64,000 nt of DNA, taken from NCBI RefSeq assembly GCF_036227325.1, contig NZ_CP109467.1, forward strand, positions 3,596,001-3,660,000. Reading direction: 5' to 3'. The notes beneath the pieces were generated by a model. The model was not told the origin of the DNA, ran no database searches, and was given only the letters and a program-made list of their open reading frames with translations. Both the position numbers and the translations under genes were made by a program. Source of the DNA: Streptomyces sp. NBC_01465. Its GTDB lineage: Bacteria; Actinomycetota; Actinomycetes; Streptomycetales; Streptomycetaceae. Shown here one piece after another: positions 17,539-27,897 of the stretch. Each line of letters starts with the position of its first letter. Position 1 is the first letter of the stretch.

Positions 17539-18244
17539 CGCCCTTGCCGCGCAGGAAGGCGACGGGGTTGACCGCGGAGCCGTAGTCCGGGGTCGTACGG
17601 ATCTCGAAGTGCAGGTGCGGGCCGGTCGAGTTGCCGGTGGAACCCGAGTAGCCGATGACCTGGCCGGTCGTGACGGTCTGGCCGACCTTCACGTTGGCCG
17701 AGGTGAGGTGCGCGTACTGCGAGTACGTGCCGTTGTCGTGCTTGATCACGATGGCGTTGCCGTACGCGGAACCGTCGCCGGCGCCGTCCAGGTTGTTGCT
17801 CGCCTTCACGACGGTGCCGCCGTGGACGGCCTTGACCGGCGTACCGGACGCGACGACGAAGTCCTGGCCCGAGTGCGAACCGCTCGACCACAGGTTGCCG
17901 CCGGTCCCGAAGGTCGAGCCCAGCGTGTAGTTGTCGACCGGCGTGACCCACTCGCTCGCGAGCTTCTTCGCCGAAGCGGCCTTGGCGTCCGCGGACTTCT
18001 TGGCGGCGGCCGCCGACTTCTTCTGAGCCTCCGCGGCCTTCTTGGCGGCGGTGGACTGCGCGTCGGCCTGCTTGTCGAGAGCGGAGGCGGCGTTGGTGGT
18101 GCCCGCCAGGATCGTGTCGTTGTCAGCCGCGAACGCCGCACCCGCACCGAACAGCGCGGTTGCGCCGATACCGGCCGCCACGACGGTGGCGACACCGCGA
18201 CGCAGGGACCGGTTGGCTATGTGGGAAGAGGCGCGCTTCGACAT
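17528..18244 (-). CDS. Secreted M23 family metallopeptidase
   Basis: A 238-residue exported peptidoglycan endopeptidase. A basic N-terminus and hydrophobic core (GVATVVAAGIGATALFGAGAAFA) form a signal peptide cut near residue 40. Residues 52-97 are an Ala/Lys-rich probable coiled coil. The lysostaphin-type domain carries H124-x3-D128, H179 and H210-x-H212 (GPHLHFEIR), the zinc ligands and catalytic histidine. ATG 18244 follows GGAG by 9 nt. Related wall hydrolases are often under a c-di-AMP riboswitch in Streptomyces; I could not find that motif in the leader here. Confidence 0.93.
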   Translation of the reverse strand: MSKRASSHIANRSLRRGVATVVAAGIGATALFGAGAAFAADNDTILAGTTNAASALDKQADAQSTAAKKAAEAQKKSAAAAKKSADAKAASAKKLASEWVTPVDNYTLGSTFGTGGNLWSSGSHSGQDFVVASGTPVKAVHGGTVVKASNNLDGAGDGSAYGNAIVIKHDNGTYSQYAHLTSANVKVGQTVTTGQVIGYSGSTGNSTGPHLHFEIRTTPDYGSAVNPVAFLRGKGVTV

Positions 18245-18472
18245 GGCAGGTACTCCGAACTCAGGGGGCATCCCAGCCAGACGGGCCGGGGGAACTCATC
18301 CTTGGTAACGCGGCCCCCCAGACCGCCCCAAATCAGCCATCTACGAATAAAGGCCGTAGAGAGCCCTCGGGAAATACGCCTCTAGCCAGCCCTCTCCACC
18401 CACGAGAAACCCGCCCTCCGAATCGGGTTTAACCCGAGCTCGATCCCTGCCCGCCCCCGGCTTTACCCCCGA

Positions 18473-18486
18473 GGGACCAAAGACCC
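18473..18486. promoter_or_regulatory. DevR/DosR-like box 1
   Basis: GGGACCAAAGACCC fits the core GGGAC-N4-G-N-CCC of dormancy-regulator (DosR/DevR) sites. The identical 14-mer recurs at 18606-18619. Confidence 0.5.
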
Positions 18487-18496
18487 GGTCCCACCC

Positions 18497-18510
18497 GACC
18501 CGAAAGTCCC
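18497..18510. promoter_or_regulatory. DevR/DosR-like box 2
   Basis: On the minus strand this reads GGGACTTTCGGGTC and is extended by TTC at its 5' side (TTCGGGAC), close to the mycobacterial DosR motif. It starts 11 bp from box 1, a tandem arrangement seen at DosR targets. Confidence 0.5.
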
Positions 18511-18605
18511 GAATCCACCCCAAGCGGATCTCCTACCGGGCCTAGTAGGCCTCAAAAGGCCTGTGCGCCTTGTCACCGCCGGCGGGCCCGAAGCCTGTCC
18601 GTTTC

Positions 18606-18619
18606 GGGACCAAAGACCC
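18606..18619. promoter_or_regulatory. DevR/DosR-like box 3, in front of the NACHT gene
   Basis: GGGACCAAAGACCC, preceded by TTTC, ends 28 bp upstream of the proposed NACHT start at 18648. If that mRNA is leaderless, the box is centred near -35, a usual activator position. Confidence 0.5.
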
Positions 18620-18647
18620 TGCGCCTTTACTACGCTTTCGCGTCGTG

Positions 18648-21600
18648 GTGGATCCCGTAGTCATGCGCATCGCGTCGAGCGTGGCCAGCCCGCTCATCAA
18701 GAAGCTCTTCCAGGCGGAGGGCCCGGGCGCGGGCCTGGTCGACAGGCCGGTCCGCATCGCGTCGTACGTCTCCTTCAAGGGCGAGAAACGCACCCTGACG
18801 GGCACGGACATGCACGACCTGGCGGCGGCCCTGGTGAAGGAGGCCTTCCGTACGGAAGAACGCCCGGCCCCCGCGGACGAGGAATGGGCGGTGGTCGACG
18901 CCCTCACGACCACGCTCTACGCGCTCGGCGACCTCACGCTCAGCGACGTGGCGGCCGTGGAACTCGGCCACCGGTCCCTGGCCCGCGAACTGCGCCGCGC
19001 GGCCGACACTCCGGAGCGCGAACTCTCCGCGGACGCCACGTACTTCTACGAACGCCTCCTGGAAACGGCCTGCCTGCACATCCTGAACTTCTTCACCCAG
19101 CGCTCGACGTTCATCCCGGCGACGCTGGTCGCGCAGAGCCGTCGCCAGGCCGAACTCATAGCCCTGATCGACGAATTGATAGCCCGCAATCCCCTCCCAG
19201 GCTCGGCGGACGCGGCCTTCGAGAGCCGCTACCGCGAACACATCACGCAGAAGCACAACGCCCTCACCATTTACGGGATCGACCTGCGCGAATTCCCGGA
19301 GCGGTGGCCGCTGGACGCGGCGTATCTCAGCCTGGAGGCGACCGGCACCCAGCCGCACAGCTTCGGCCTGCCCGGCGAGCAGTTGGAGCCCACCACGGTC
19401 AGGCTCCCCGCGGAGGAGGCCTTCCTGGACCACGAGCGGGTACTGCTGCGGGGCGACGCGGGCTCCGGCAAGACCACCCTCGTCCAGTGGCTGGCGATCA
19501 CAGCGGACCGTGGCCGGATCCCTTTCGTCCTCCCCCTGCGCACCCTGATCCGCGCGGACACCCTCCCCACACCGGCCCTCTTCCTGGCCTCCGTCGCCTG
19601 CCCGCACACCCCGCCGGACGGCTGGGCGGAGCGCGTACTGCGTTCCCGCCGCGCCCTGGTCATGGTCGACGGCCTCGACGAAATCCCCGGCCCCGACCGC
19701 GCCCGTACCAAGTCCTGGCTCCTCGACCTCACCACCGCGTTCCCTGGCAACCACTGGCTGGTCACGAGCCGCCCCACCGCTGTGCGCCCCGACTGGCTGG
19801 ACGGCTTCCGCGAACTGACCCTGGCCCCCATGACCAGCTCCGATGTGGCTGCGTTCGTACGGCGCTGGCACGGGGCCGCGGACGCGGCCGAGTACGAGGA
19901 GAGGCTGCTCTCCGCGCTCCGCACCCGCCCCGGGCTGGCCCAACTGGCCACCAACCCCCTGATGTGCGGCCTCATCTGCGCCCTCTTCCGCGAGCGCCGC
20001 GGGTTCCTCCCGCGAGGCCGCAAGGAGCTGTACGACGCGGCGCTCGCCATGCTCCTGGACCGGCGCGACATGGAGCGTGGCATGGGCGCACCCGACGGCA
20101 TCGACCTGGGCACCGAGGCCCGCCGCTCACTGCTGCAGCGCATCGCATACGCACTGATCCTCAGCGGCCGTACGGAAATGGACCAGCAGGACGCGACGGC
20201 CATCATCGACCGCAATCTCCCATCGATCACGACCGCCACCGGCCGCGCCGACGCCCCGGCGGTCTTCCGCCACCTCCTCCTCCGCAGCGGCCTGTTGCGC
20301 CAGCCGGCCGACGGCATCGTCAACTTCGTCCACCGCACGTTCCTGGACTACCTGGGCGCCGAAGCCGCCGTGAAGGACGGCCACCTGGATGTGCTGGCGA
20401 GCCGGGCAGCCGATCCCACGTGGGAGGACGTCATCCGGATGGCTGTCGCCCACGCCCGCCCCCATGAACGGACGGCGATCCTGGCCAAGTTGAAGACGGA
20501 GGCCGACACCGCCGACGACCCCGCGACCAACGCCCGGCTGCGCCTCCTCGCCATGGCCTGTCTGGAGGACGCACCGGAACTTGACCCCCGGGTCCGCGCA
20601 GAGGTCGAGTCCCGTGCGGCCCAGCTCATCCCGCCGAGCACCACGGCCGAGGCCCGCATCCTGGCGGAAGCCGGTCCGCTGGTCCTGGAACTGCTCCCCG
20701 GCCCCGAGGGCCTGACCGACGAGGAGGCACTGGGGGTGACGATCACGGCATCACGGATCGCCACCGACGCGGCACTCCCTGTCCTGAAGAGCTACCGCTC
20801 CCATCCGAATCTCCGCGTACGGGCCCAACTGGCCGGAACCTGGCACCGGTTCGACGCCGATGAGTACGCGGACGAGGTGATCGCACACCTCGCCCCCGAA
20901 GACCTCCAGCTCACGATCACCACACCGGAACAGCTCCGCACGCTCCGGCGCATGGCCCCGCACCACAGCATCGCCCTGATCGGCGCCCATGACGTTCCGG
21001 ACGCCCTCGCGGTCCTGCACCGGCCCACGCTGAGCCAGCTGAACATCAGGTCCAACCCCGGCCTGGCCGACGTCGAACCCCTGACGCACTTCCCCGAACT
21101 CTTCCAACTGGTGCTGGACGACTGCCCGTTGGTGAGCGATCTGTCACCCCTCATGGACACGGGGATCTCCTGGCTGAGCATCTCCGCCCTGAGGAGCCTG
21201 ACGAACCTGGGAGGACTGGCGTCGCTCTCCCGCCTCACCAGCCTGAGTGTCAGCCAGCCCCTGCCCGGCGACGACCTCTCCGCGCTCCCGGCAGCCGCGC
21301 CGCTGACCTTCCTCTTCCTCAGCCACGACGCGGTCACCGACACCGGCCTGCGCGGCCTCGGCCGGTGGCCGACGCTGACGCGGCTCAGCCTCGGTCCACA
21401 CGCGGGCCGCCTCACCCCGGAGGACTGGGCGGAGGTCGCGAGCCTGCCCGAACTGGACTCCCTCTACTTGCACCGCACCGTGCTCGATGCCGCCGACAGT
21501 GCCCCGGCCCTCCCTCACGTCACGCACCTCGGCATCAACAACATGTACGGGTCGGAGGACCTCTCCGCCCTGGCGCGCCTCTTCCCCAACCTCCGCACGG

Positions 21601-21704
21601 TCTCCCTCGCCCCGTCACCCTCAGGAAGAATTCGCACCGCGGAGCGCTACGCGGTCCTCTTCCCCGGCGCCGAGGTCACCATCAGCCCGGTGTACGGCTT
21701 CTGA
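18648..21704 (+). CDS. NACHT-domain ATPase with C-terminal leucine-rich repeats (bacterial NLR-like)
   Basis: A 1018-residue STAND ATPase. Residues 1-250 are a mostly helical N-terminal domain typical of actinobacterial NACHT proteins (LIKKLFQAEGPGAGLVDRPVR near the start). The NACHT core shows Walker A G269-DAGSGKTT, the Walker B variant VMVDGLDEIP (DGLDE at 341-345) and the sensor LVTSRP (371-376), followed by winged-helix and helical segments. From about 790 to the end, spaced Leu/Ile residues with LxxLxLxxC-type steps form leucine-rich repeats, presumably the sensor. Related bNACHT proteins defend bacteria against phages. GTG 18648 was chosen (18645 and ATG 18663 are possible). It stands alone; no effector gene adjoins it. 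Confidence 0.9.
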   Translation: MDPVVMRIASSVASPLIKKLFQAEGPGAGLVDRPVRIASYVSFKGEKRTLTGTDMHDLAAALVKEAFRTEERPAPADEEWAVVDALTTTLYALGDLTLSDVAAVELGHRSLARELRRAADTPERELSADATYFYERLLETACLHILNFFTQRSTFIPATLVAQSRRQAELIALIDELIARNPLPGSADAAFESRYREHITQKHNALTIYGIDLREFPERWPLDAAYLSLEATGTQPHSFGLPGEQLEPTTVRLPAEEAFLDHERVLLRGDAGSGKTTLVQWLAITADRGRIPFVLPLRTLIRADTLPTPALFLASVACPHTPPDGWAERVLRSRRALVMVDGLDEIPGPDRARTKSWLLDLTTAFPGNHWLVTSRPTAVRPDWLDGFRELTLAPMTSSDVAAFVRRWHGAADAAEYEERLLSALRTRPGLAQLATNPLMCGLICALFRERRGFLPRGRKELYDAALAMLLDRRDMERGMGAPDGIDLGTEARRSLLQRIAYALILSGRTEMDQQDATAIIDRNLPSITTATGRADAPAVFRHLLLRSGLLRQPADGIVNFVHRTFLDYLGAEAAVKDGHLDVLASRAADPTWEDVIRMAVAHARPHERTAILAKLKTEADTADDPATNARLRLLAMACLEDAPELDPRVRAEVESRAAQLIPPSTTAEARILAEAGPLVLELLPGPEGLTDEEALGVTITASRIATDAALPVLKSYRSHPNLRVRAQLAGTWHRFDADEYADEVIAHLAPEDLQLTITTPEQLRTLRRMAPHHSIALIGAHDVPDALAVLHRPTLSQLNIRSNPGLADVEPLTHFPELFQLVLDDCPLVSDLSPLMDTGISWLSISALRSLTNLGGLASLSRLTSLSVSQPLPGDDLSALPAAAPLTFLFLSHDAVTDTGLRGLGRWPTLTRLSLGPHAGRLTPEDWAEVASLPELDSLYLHRTVLDAADSAPALPHVTHLGINNMYGSEDLSALARLFPNLRTVSLAPSPSGRIRTAERYAVLFPGAEVTISPVYGF

Positions 21705-21794
21705 CATTCCCTCAGAGGTAATCGCGCCCACAACCATCCCCCGCCACGATGAGTCCGTACCCACCGACCACACCACGGGGAAGGACCCACGCCG

Positions 21795-22628
21795 ATGCCG
21801 TACTTCGAGACCACCACCGACAACACCCGCCTCCACTACGTCGACTACGGCCCGTCCACCGGCCGCACCATCCTCTTCATCAACAGCGCCTACTTCGGCA
21901 CGGAGATGTGGGAGCGCCAGATGCTCCCCCTCGCCACCGACGGCTACCGCTGCGTCGGTCTCGACCGGCGCGGGCACGGGCGGTCCGACGACGTCTGGGG
22001 CGGGTTCGACCTCGATACGCTCGCCGGCGACATCGCGGCACTCGTCGACCATCTCGACCTCACCGGCATCACCCTCGTCGGCCACTCGATCGGGACCGCC
22101 GAGGCCGTCCGCTACCTCACCCGGCACGGCAGCGAGGGCCGGGTCGACCGCATAGCCCTGGTCGCCGGAATGACGCCGGGCCCCGCACGCTCCGCCGATC
22201 ATCCGGAGGGTGTCGACCCCGCGCTCCTCCAGGCCGGCGGCGACGCCTTCCGCCGCGACCGGATGGCGTTCTTCGACGACAGCCTCGAAGGCTTCTTCGC
22301 CCTGCAGTTCCCGGAGAACCAGCTCTCCCCCGGATACGCCCGCTACATGGTCGACAAGTGCGCCGCGGCCACCGCCCGCGCCGGGAACGCCATCTTCGAC
22401 ATCCTCGTCACGATGAACGTCGCCCCGGAGATGACGAAGATCGCCGTCCCCGCCCTCGTCATCCACGGCACCGACGACGCCTCCGCCCCCATCGACCTCA
22501 CCGGCCGCCGGTCTGCCGCCCTGATCCCGGACGCCGCCTTCAAGGTGTACGAGCACGGCGGCCACGGCCTCATGACCACGCACGCCGATCAACTCACCGC
22601 TGATCTGCGGGAGTTCATGACCGCCTGA
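21795..22628 (+). CDS. Alpha/beta hydrolase
   Basis: A 277-residue single-domain hydrolase. The nucleophile elbow is GHSIG (LVGHSIGTAEAV), the acid lies in VIHGTDDASAPID and the histidine in YEHGGHGLMTTH; the oxyanion segment FINSAYFGTEMWE replaces the usual HG pair. It resembles non-haem chloroperoxidase/esterase-type enzymes of the family, with RRGHGRSD after strand 4. The substrate is unknown. It begins 90 nt after the NACHT gene and ends at a strong hairpin, so co-transcription with the NACHT gene is possible but not evident. Confidence 0.9.
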   Translation: MPYFETTTDNTRLHYVDYGPSTGRTILFINSAYFGTEMWERQMLPLATDGYRCVGLDRRGHGRSDDVWGGFDLDTLAGDIAALVDHLDLTGITLVGHSIGTAEAVRYLTRHGSEGRVDRIALVAGMTPGPARSADHPEGVDPALLQAGGDAFRRDRMAFFDDSLEGFFALQFPENQLSPGYARYMVDKCAAATARAGNAIFDILVTMNVAPEMTKIAVPALVIHGTDDASAPIDLTGRRSAALIPDAAFKVYEHGGHGLMTTHADQLTADLREFMTA

Positions 22629-22634
22629 AACGCG

Positions 22635-22672
22635 GAGCGGCCCCGGAACCAGCAAGGGTTCCGGGGCCGCTC
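22635..22672. terminator. Strong terminator hairpin between hydrolase and clpC
   Basis: A 16-bp perfect stem (GAGCGGCCCCGGAACC and its complement) with a 6-nt loop lies between two convergent genes, 7 nt after the hydrolase stop and 21 nt from the clpC stop. Confidence 0.88.
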
Positions 22673-22692
22673 CATGCGTCGCTGCGTAAGAA

Positions 22693-25221
<2,529 letters not shown>

Positions 25222-25656
25222 CGTTAATCGCTCCTCAGAGCGGTCGGGCCGTGAGAGGGGCGTGTCCCCTCCCCATGTCCTTCCGCATGCTAGTCCCGCA
25301 GGGCGGGACAGCTCATTCCAACTGCCGACACCCGTTCCGGACCTCCTGCCCCGAACAGCCGACAACTGCTCCAACCCGATGGTGCGAGACGATGTTCCCG
25401 CAGGCCAGGCAGATACCCCTGTCTCCAGTACGCCGATGGCGAACGCGAGACGTCCCGGGCTGCGTGTCGCCCCTTCCCACTAGGAATGTCTTACCCGCAA
25501 CCACTGACACTCCATGCGGCGCGCCCCGGTTCCCTCAGCTACGGGCGAACAACCTTGCGCCCCCGAATGCGCCCGTACGCCCCTGACGCATCAACGGAGA
25601 GCAGTCGCACCCCAACACAGCGTAACTCCCGCGCGTTCCCTGCCGTTGCTCCGGTC
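25222..25656. other. 435-bp divergent intergenic region, clpC / SCO3374-like gene
   Basis: No supported gene. The clpC ribosome site is at 25230-25235 and a 17-bp inverted repeat at 25293-25309. The right-hand half is unremarkable GC-rich sequence. The leader of the plus-strand gene shows no clear promoter. Confidence 0.6.
25293..25309. promoter_or_regulatory. Inverted repeat in the clpC leader
   Basis: GTCCCGC-AGG-GCGGGAC, perfect 7-bp arms, lies 72 bp upstream of the clpC start. It could be an operator for clpC. It does not fit the CGC-N5-GCG spacing of ClgR boxes. Confidence 0.4.
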
Positions 25657-26211
25657 ATGGTCTTCCCCCTCCCTCAGCCGCGTTCGCCGCTCGACGAGGA
25701 GGGCTGCGCCCACTGGTACGAGACCTCGCTCGGCTGGGCCACCGCGGACGGGGACCCGGTGCAGCTGCTGACCGGGCTGCGGTTCGACGTACTGGAGCTG
25801 CCGGCCGATGCGGGGTACGCGGTGCTGCGGCGGCTGCCCCTGACCGGTCCGGTGGCCCTTCTGGGGCAGCGGATGCGGTTCCTCGTGGGGGCCGGGAGCG
25901 CCGATGAACTGCCGGGGCTGCTCGACTGGCTGGAGTGGGGGTCGGTCCCGCTGGACCTGACCGCGATCGGTACGGGCGGGCATATCGCCGCCCCCGTACC
26001 GCCGTCGTGGCCGGGCTCGCGGGGGGCCGCCACATGGCTGCGGCCCCCCGAGCCGGGGCACGAGGTGGAGCCGACACTGCCCGCATTTCGCGGGTTCGGG
26101 GAGCGTGGGGGCGCCCCCGACCTGGTACGGCTCGTGGACACGGCGGCGACAGAATGCCACCGGGCCCGATTGTTGCGTTGTACCGAGAATCAGCCGTTGG
26201 CCTGCTCGTAG
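25657..26211 (+). CDS. SCO3374-family conserved hypothetical protein
   Basis: A 184-residue soluble protein, found in streptomycetes beside lsr2 and clpC as I recall. The segment HWYETSLGWATADGDPVQLLTGLRFDVLELPADAGYAVLRRL resembles the start of the bifunctional primase/polymerase (Prim-Pol) N-terminal fold, but the catalytic acidic residues of that fold are not evident, so an enzymatic role is doubtful. Start ATG 25657 is a guess: the frame is open to 25486 with no good ribosome site anywhere. Its 3' end overlaps the convergent lsr2 gene by 22 nt. Confidence 0.7.
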   Translation: MVFPLPQPRSPLDEEGCAHWYETSLGWATADGDPVQLLTGLRFDVLELPADAGYAVLRRLPLTGPVALLGQRMRFLVGAGSADELPGLLDWLEWGSVPLDLTAIGTGGHIAAPVPPSWPGSRGAATWLRPPEPGHEVEPTLPAFRGFGERGGAPDLVRLVDTAATECHRARLLRCTENQPLACS

Positions 26212-26522
26212 AGCTCGCGAATGTTCGCGGGCACACGACCGCGGTCATTCACTTCGTGACCCTGGGCCTTGGCCCATGCGCGGATCTCGGCGGTGTCCTT
26301 GTTGCCGCCGACAGCGATACGCGCCTTGCCGCGGCCCACGCCACGGCCACCGGTACGCCGGCCGGCCTTGGTGTACTCCTCGAGCAGGCCACGGAGCTTG
26401 TCCGCGTTGGCGGTGGTGAGGTCGATCTCGTAGGTCTTGCCGTCCAGCGCGAACGTCACCGTCTCGTCCGCCTCGACGCCGTCGAGGTCGTCGACAAGAA
26501 GGACCTGAACCTTCTGTGCCAC
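26190..26522 (-). CDS. lsr2: Nucleoid-associated silencer Lsr2
   Basis: A 110-residue DNA-bridging protein, the actinobacterial counterpart of H-NS. The N-terminal dimerisation part (AQKVQVLLVDDLDGVEADETVTFALDGKTYEIDLT) and the C-terminal DNA-binding part with the AT-hook-like RGR (GHEVNDRGRVPANIRELYEQANG) are both intact. It silences AT-rich and horizontally acquired genes. GTG 26522 is preceded by AAAGGAAAT. The leader (26523-26600) is more AT-rich than its surroundings, consistent with autorepression, which is inference. Its 3' end overlaps the SCO3374-like gene. Confidence 0.97.
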   Translation of the reverse strand: MAQKVQVLLVDDLDGVEADETVTFALDGKTYEIDLTTANADKLRGLLEEYTKAGRRTGGRGVGRGKARIAVGGNKDTAEIRAWAKAQGHEVNDRGRVPANIRELYEQANG

Positions 26523-26666
26523 CGGATTTCCTTTCATCGAAAATGCAGTACGCGGAAAGGAAACCGCTTTTCCCAGGAAAACACAAACCCCTGTCCAAGG
26601 TTCAGGAGCGCTGTAACGCGGGAAACGTACGCGATTCGGACATAGGGTTCCGGCCCGTTCCCGCGA

Positions 26667-27188
26667 TCACAGGTGCAGAAGCATCCGGCTGTTGCCCAAG
26701 GTGTTCGGCTTCACTCGTTCGAGACCGAGGAACTCCGCGACTCCCTCGTCATAGGAACGCAGGAGCTCGGCGTAGACATCTCCGTCGACCGGAGTCTCAC
26801 CGATCTCCGTGAAGCCGTGCTTCGCGAAGAAACCGACTTCGAAGGTCAGGCAGAATACCCGCCGCACCCCGAGCCAGCGGGCGGTCTGCAACAACTTGTC
26901 CAGCACCTGGTGCCCGACTCCGGCCCCCCGGAACTCGCCGTCCACCGCGAGAGTGCGCACTTCGGCCAGGTCTTCCCACATCACATGAAGTGCTCCGCAA
27001 CCGACGACCTTGGCATCGGCGTCGCGTTCAGCTACCCAGAACTCCTGGATGGACTCGTAAAGCGTCACCGTTGCTTTGTCGAGGAGGATCCGGTCGCGCA
27101 CGTACGCGTCGAGGAGACGGCGAACCGCGGGCACATCGCTCGTCCTGGCCCTGCGTACTGTGATGGTTTTTGCTGGCGTACCTGACAT
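26667..27188 (-). CDS. GNAT acetyltransferase, probable amino-acid N-acetyltransferase (ArgA-like)
   Basis: A 173-residue GCN5-type acetyltransferase. The acetyl-CoA loop is RGAGVGHQVLDKLL and is preceded by the strand LAEVRTLAVDGEF; FFAKHGFTEIGETPVD completes the fold. The whole resembles the GNAT domain of N-acetylglutamate synthases (ArgA C-terminus; actinobacterial short ArgA), which would catalyse the first step of arginine synthesis from glutamate and acetyl-CoA. It starts 9 nt after the BlaI-family gene and lies upstream of lsr2 in the same direction with a 144-nt gap. The glutamate assignment is probable but not certain. Confidence 0.85.
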   Translation of the reverse strand: MSGTPAKTITVRRARTSDVPAVRRLLDAYVRDRILLDKATVTLYESIQEFWVAERDADAKVVGCGALHVMWEDLAEVRTLAVDGEFRGAGVGHQVLDKLLQTARWLGVRRVFCLTFEVGFFAKHGFTEIGETPVDGDVYAELLRSYDEGVAEFLGLERVKPNTLGNSRMLLHL

Positions 27189-27197
27189 ACGCAGACG

Positions 27198-27632
27198 CTA
27201 TCGCTCCAGCGGATGCGCCTGCTCGTCGCGTTGGTCGTCGCCCTGGATGACGCGAACGGCGTCGCTCAGGGCCTCGCGCTGCTCCTGCGACATCATGCCG
27301 AAGAAGGCGACAAGAGCGGCGGCCGGGTTGTCACTCGTGGACCAGGCCTCGTTCATCAGTGCGGCCGAGTAGGCGGCGCGGGTGGAGACCGCCGTATACC
27401 GATAAGCCCTGCCGTCTACTTCCCTGCGCACCCAGCCCTTCTGATGGAGATTGTCCATTACGGTCATGACGGTGGTGTAGGCGATGGACCGTTCCTGTTG
27501 AAGGTCTTCCAGGACTTCCCGGACGGTGACCGGGCGGTTCCACCGCCAGACGCGGGTCATGACGGCGTCTTCCAGCTCTCCCAATTGACGGGGCACAGAA
27601 GCACCATAGTGGGAGATGTTCGGAGATGTCAT
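27198..27632 (-). CDS. BlaI/MecI/CopY family transcriptional regulator
   Basis: A 144-residue winged-helix repressor. The characteristic block is LGELEDAVMTRVW ... PVTVREVLEDLQQERSIAYTTVMTVMDNLHQKGWVRREVDGRAYRYTAV, followed by a helical dimerisation tail. In the classical system BlaI is cleaved through a BlaR1 membrane protease; no M56 peptidase gene lies in this window, so this is an orphan member. The start is uncertain: ATG 27632 or GTG 27596 (SVPRQLGELE). It runs into the GNAT gene 9 nt downstream. Confidence 0.88.
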   Translation of the reverse strand: MTSPNISHYGASVPRQLGELEDAVMTRVWRWNRPVTVREVLEDLQQERSIAYTTVMTVMDNLHQKGWVRREVDGRAYRYTAVSTRAAYSAALMNEAWSTSDNPAAALVAFFGMMSQEQREALSDAVRVIQGDDQRDEQAHPLER

Positions 27633-27654
27633 GAATGGCTGGTTATTTACGCAG

Positions 27655-27690
27655 CAAAAAAGGGCGTACGGCCGGAAAGCCATACGCCCT
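27655..27690 (-). terminator. Rho-independent terminator after the 58-residue ORF
   Basis: On the minus strand an 8-bp outer stem (AGGGCGTA / TACGCCCT) with an inner GGC/GCC pair is followed by six T. It lies 18 nt downstream of the small membrane-protein stop and 23 nt upstream of the BlaI start, so it separates the two units or attenuates BlaI transcription. Confidence 0.85.
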
Positions 27691-27707
27691 TGGTGCAGGT
27701 GCATCGG

Positions 27708-27884
27708 TCAGTCGATGACCTTGGGTGTCTGCTGTACGGACTCGGCGCGGGCCAGCGCCGCGTCGACAGCCGCGTCTTCCTTGGCCTTGTTCGGTCCGCC
27801 CTGGCTCTTGACGATCGTCACGACCAGGCCGATGAAGAAGGCCGCCATCACCACGGGGGGCACAAGCGCGGAAACGTAGTCCAT
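27708..27884 (-). CDS. Small single-pass membrane protein
   Basis: A 58-residue protein with one N-terminal membrane helix (about residues 4-26, VSALVPPVVMAAFFIGLVVTIVK) and a charged, Ala-rich cytoplasmic tail (KAKEDAAVDAALARAESVQQTPKVID). It has no enzymatic motif; small proteins of this plan are widespread in streptomycetes. ATG 27884 is the only sensible start. It lies 13 nt after the upstream gene in the same direction and ends at a T-tract terminator. Confidence 0.75.
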   Translation of the reverse strand: MDYVSALVPPVVMAAFFIGLVVTIVKSQGGPNKAKEDAAVDAALARAESVQQTPKVID

Positions 27885-27897
27885 ACGGACAGAGTAG

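Larger units (their letters stand above)
18245..18647. other. 403-bp divergent control region, M23 peptidase / NACHT gene
   Basis: It holds no gene that I can support. It contains three DevR/DosR-like boxes (listed separately), a near-perfect palindrome TCGGGTTTAACCCGA at 18424-18438, and several G-tract inverted repeats. Both flanking genes read outward from it. Confidence 0.6.

Noticed and set aside
18245..18560. A possible c-di-AMP (ydaO-type) riboswitch in the M23 peptidase leader.
   Set aside because: Such riboswitches precede wall hydrolases in Streptomyces, but I could not find the conserved CAGCTAACC-type and GGGGGAACC-type segments on the minus strand.
18648..22628. NACHT gene plus alpha/beta hydrolase as a two-gene defence operon.
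   Set aside because: A 90-nt gap, no conserved pairing that I know, and an ordinary hydrolase sequence give no support; no mobile or defence genes flank them.
25222..25400. A ClgR operator in front of clpC.
   Set aside because: The only clear palindrome, GTCCCGC-AGG-GCGGGAC, has the wrong spacing for a CGC-N5-GCG ClgR site.
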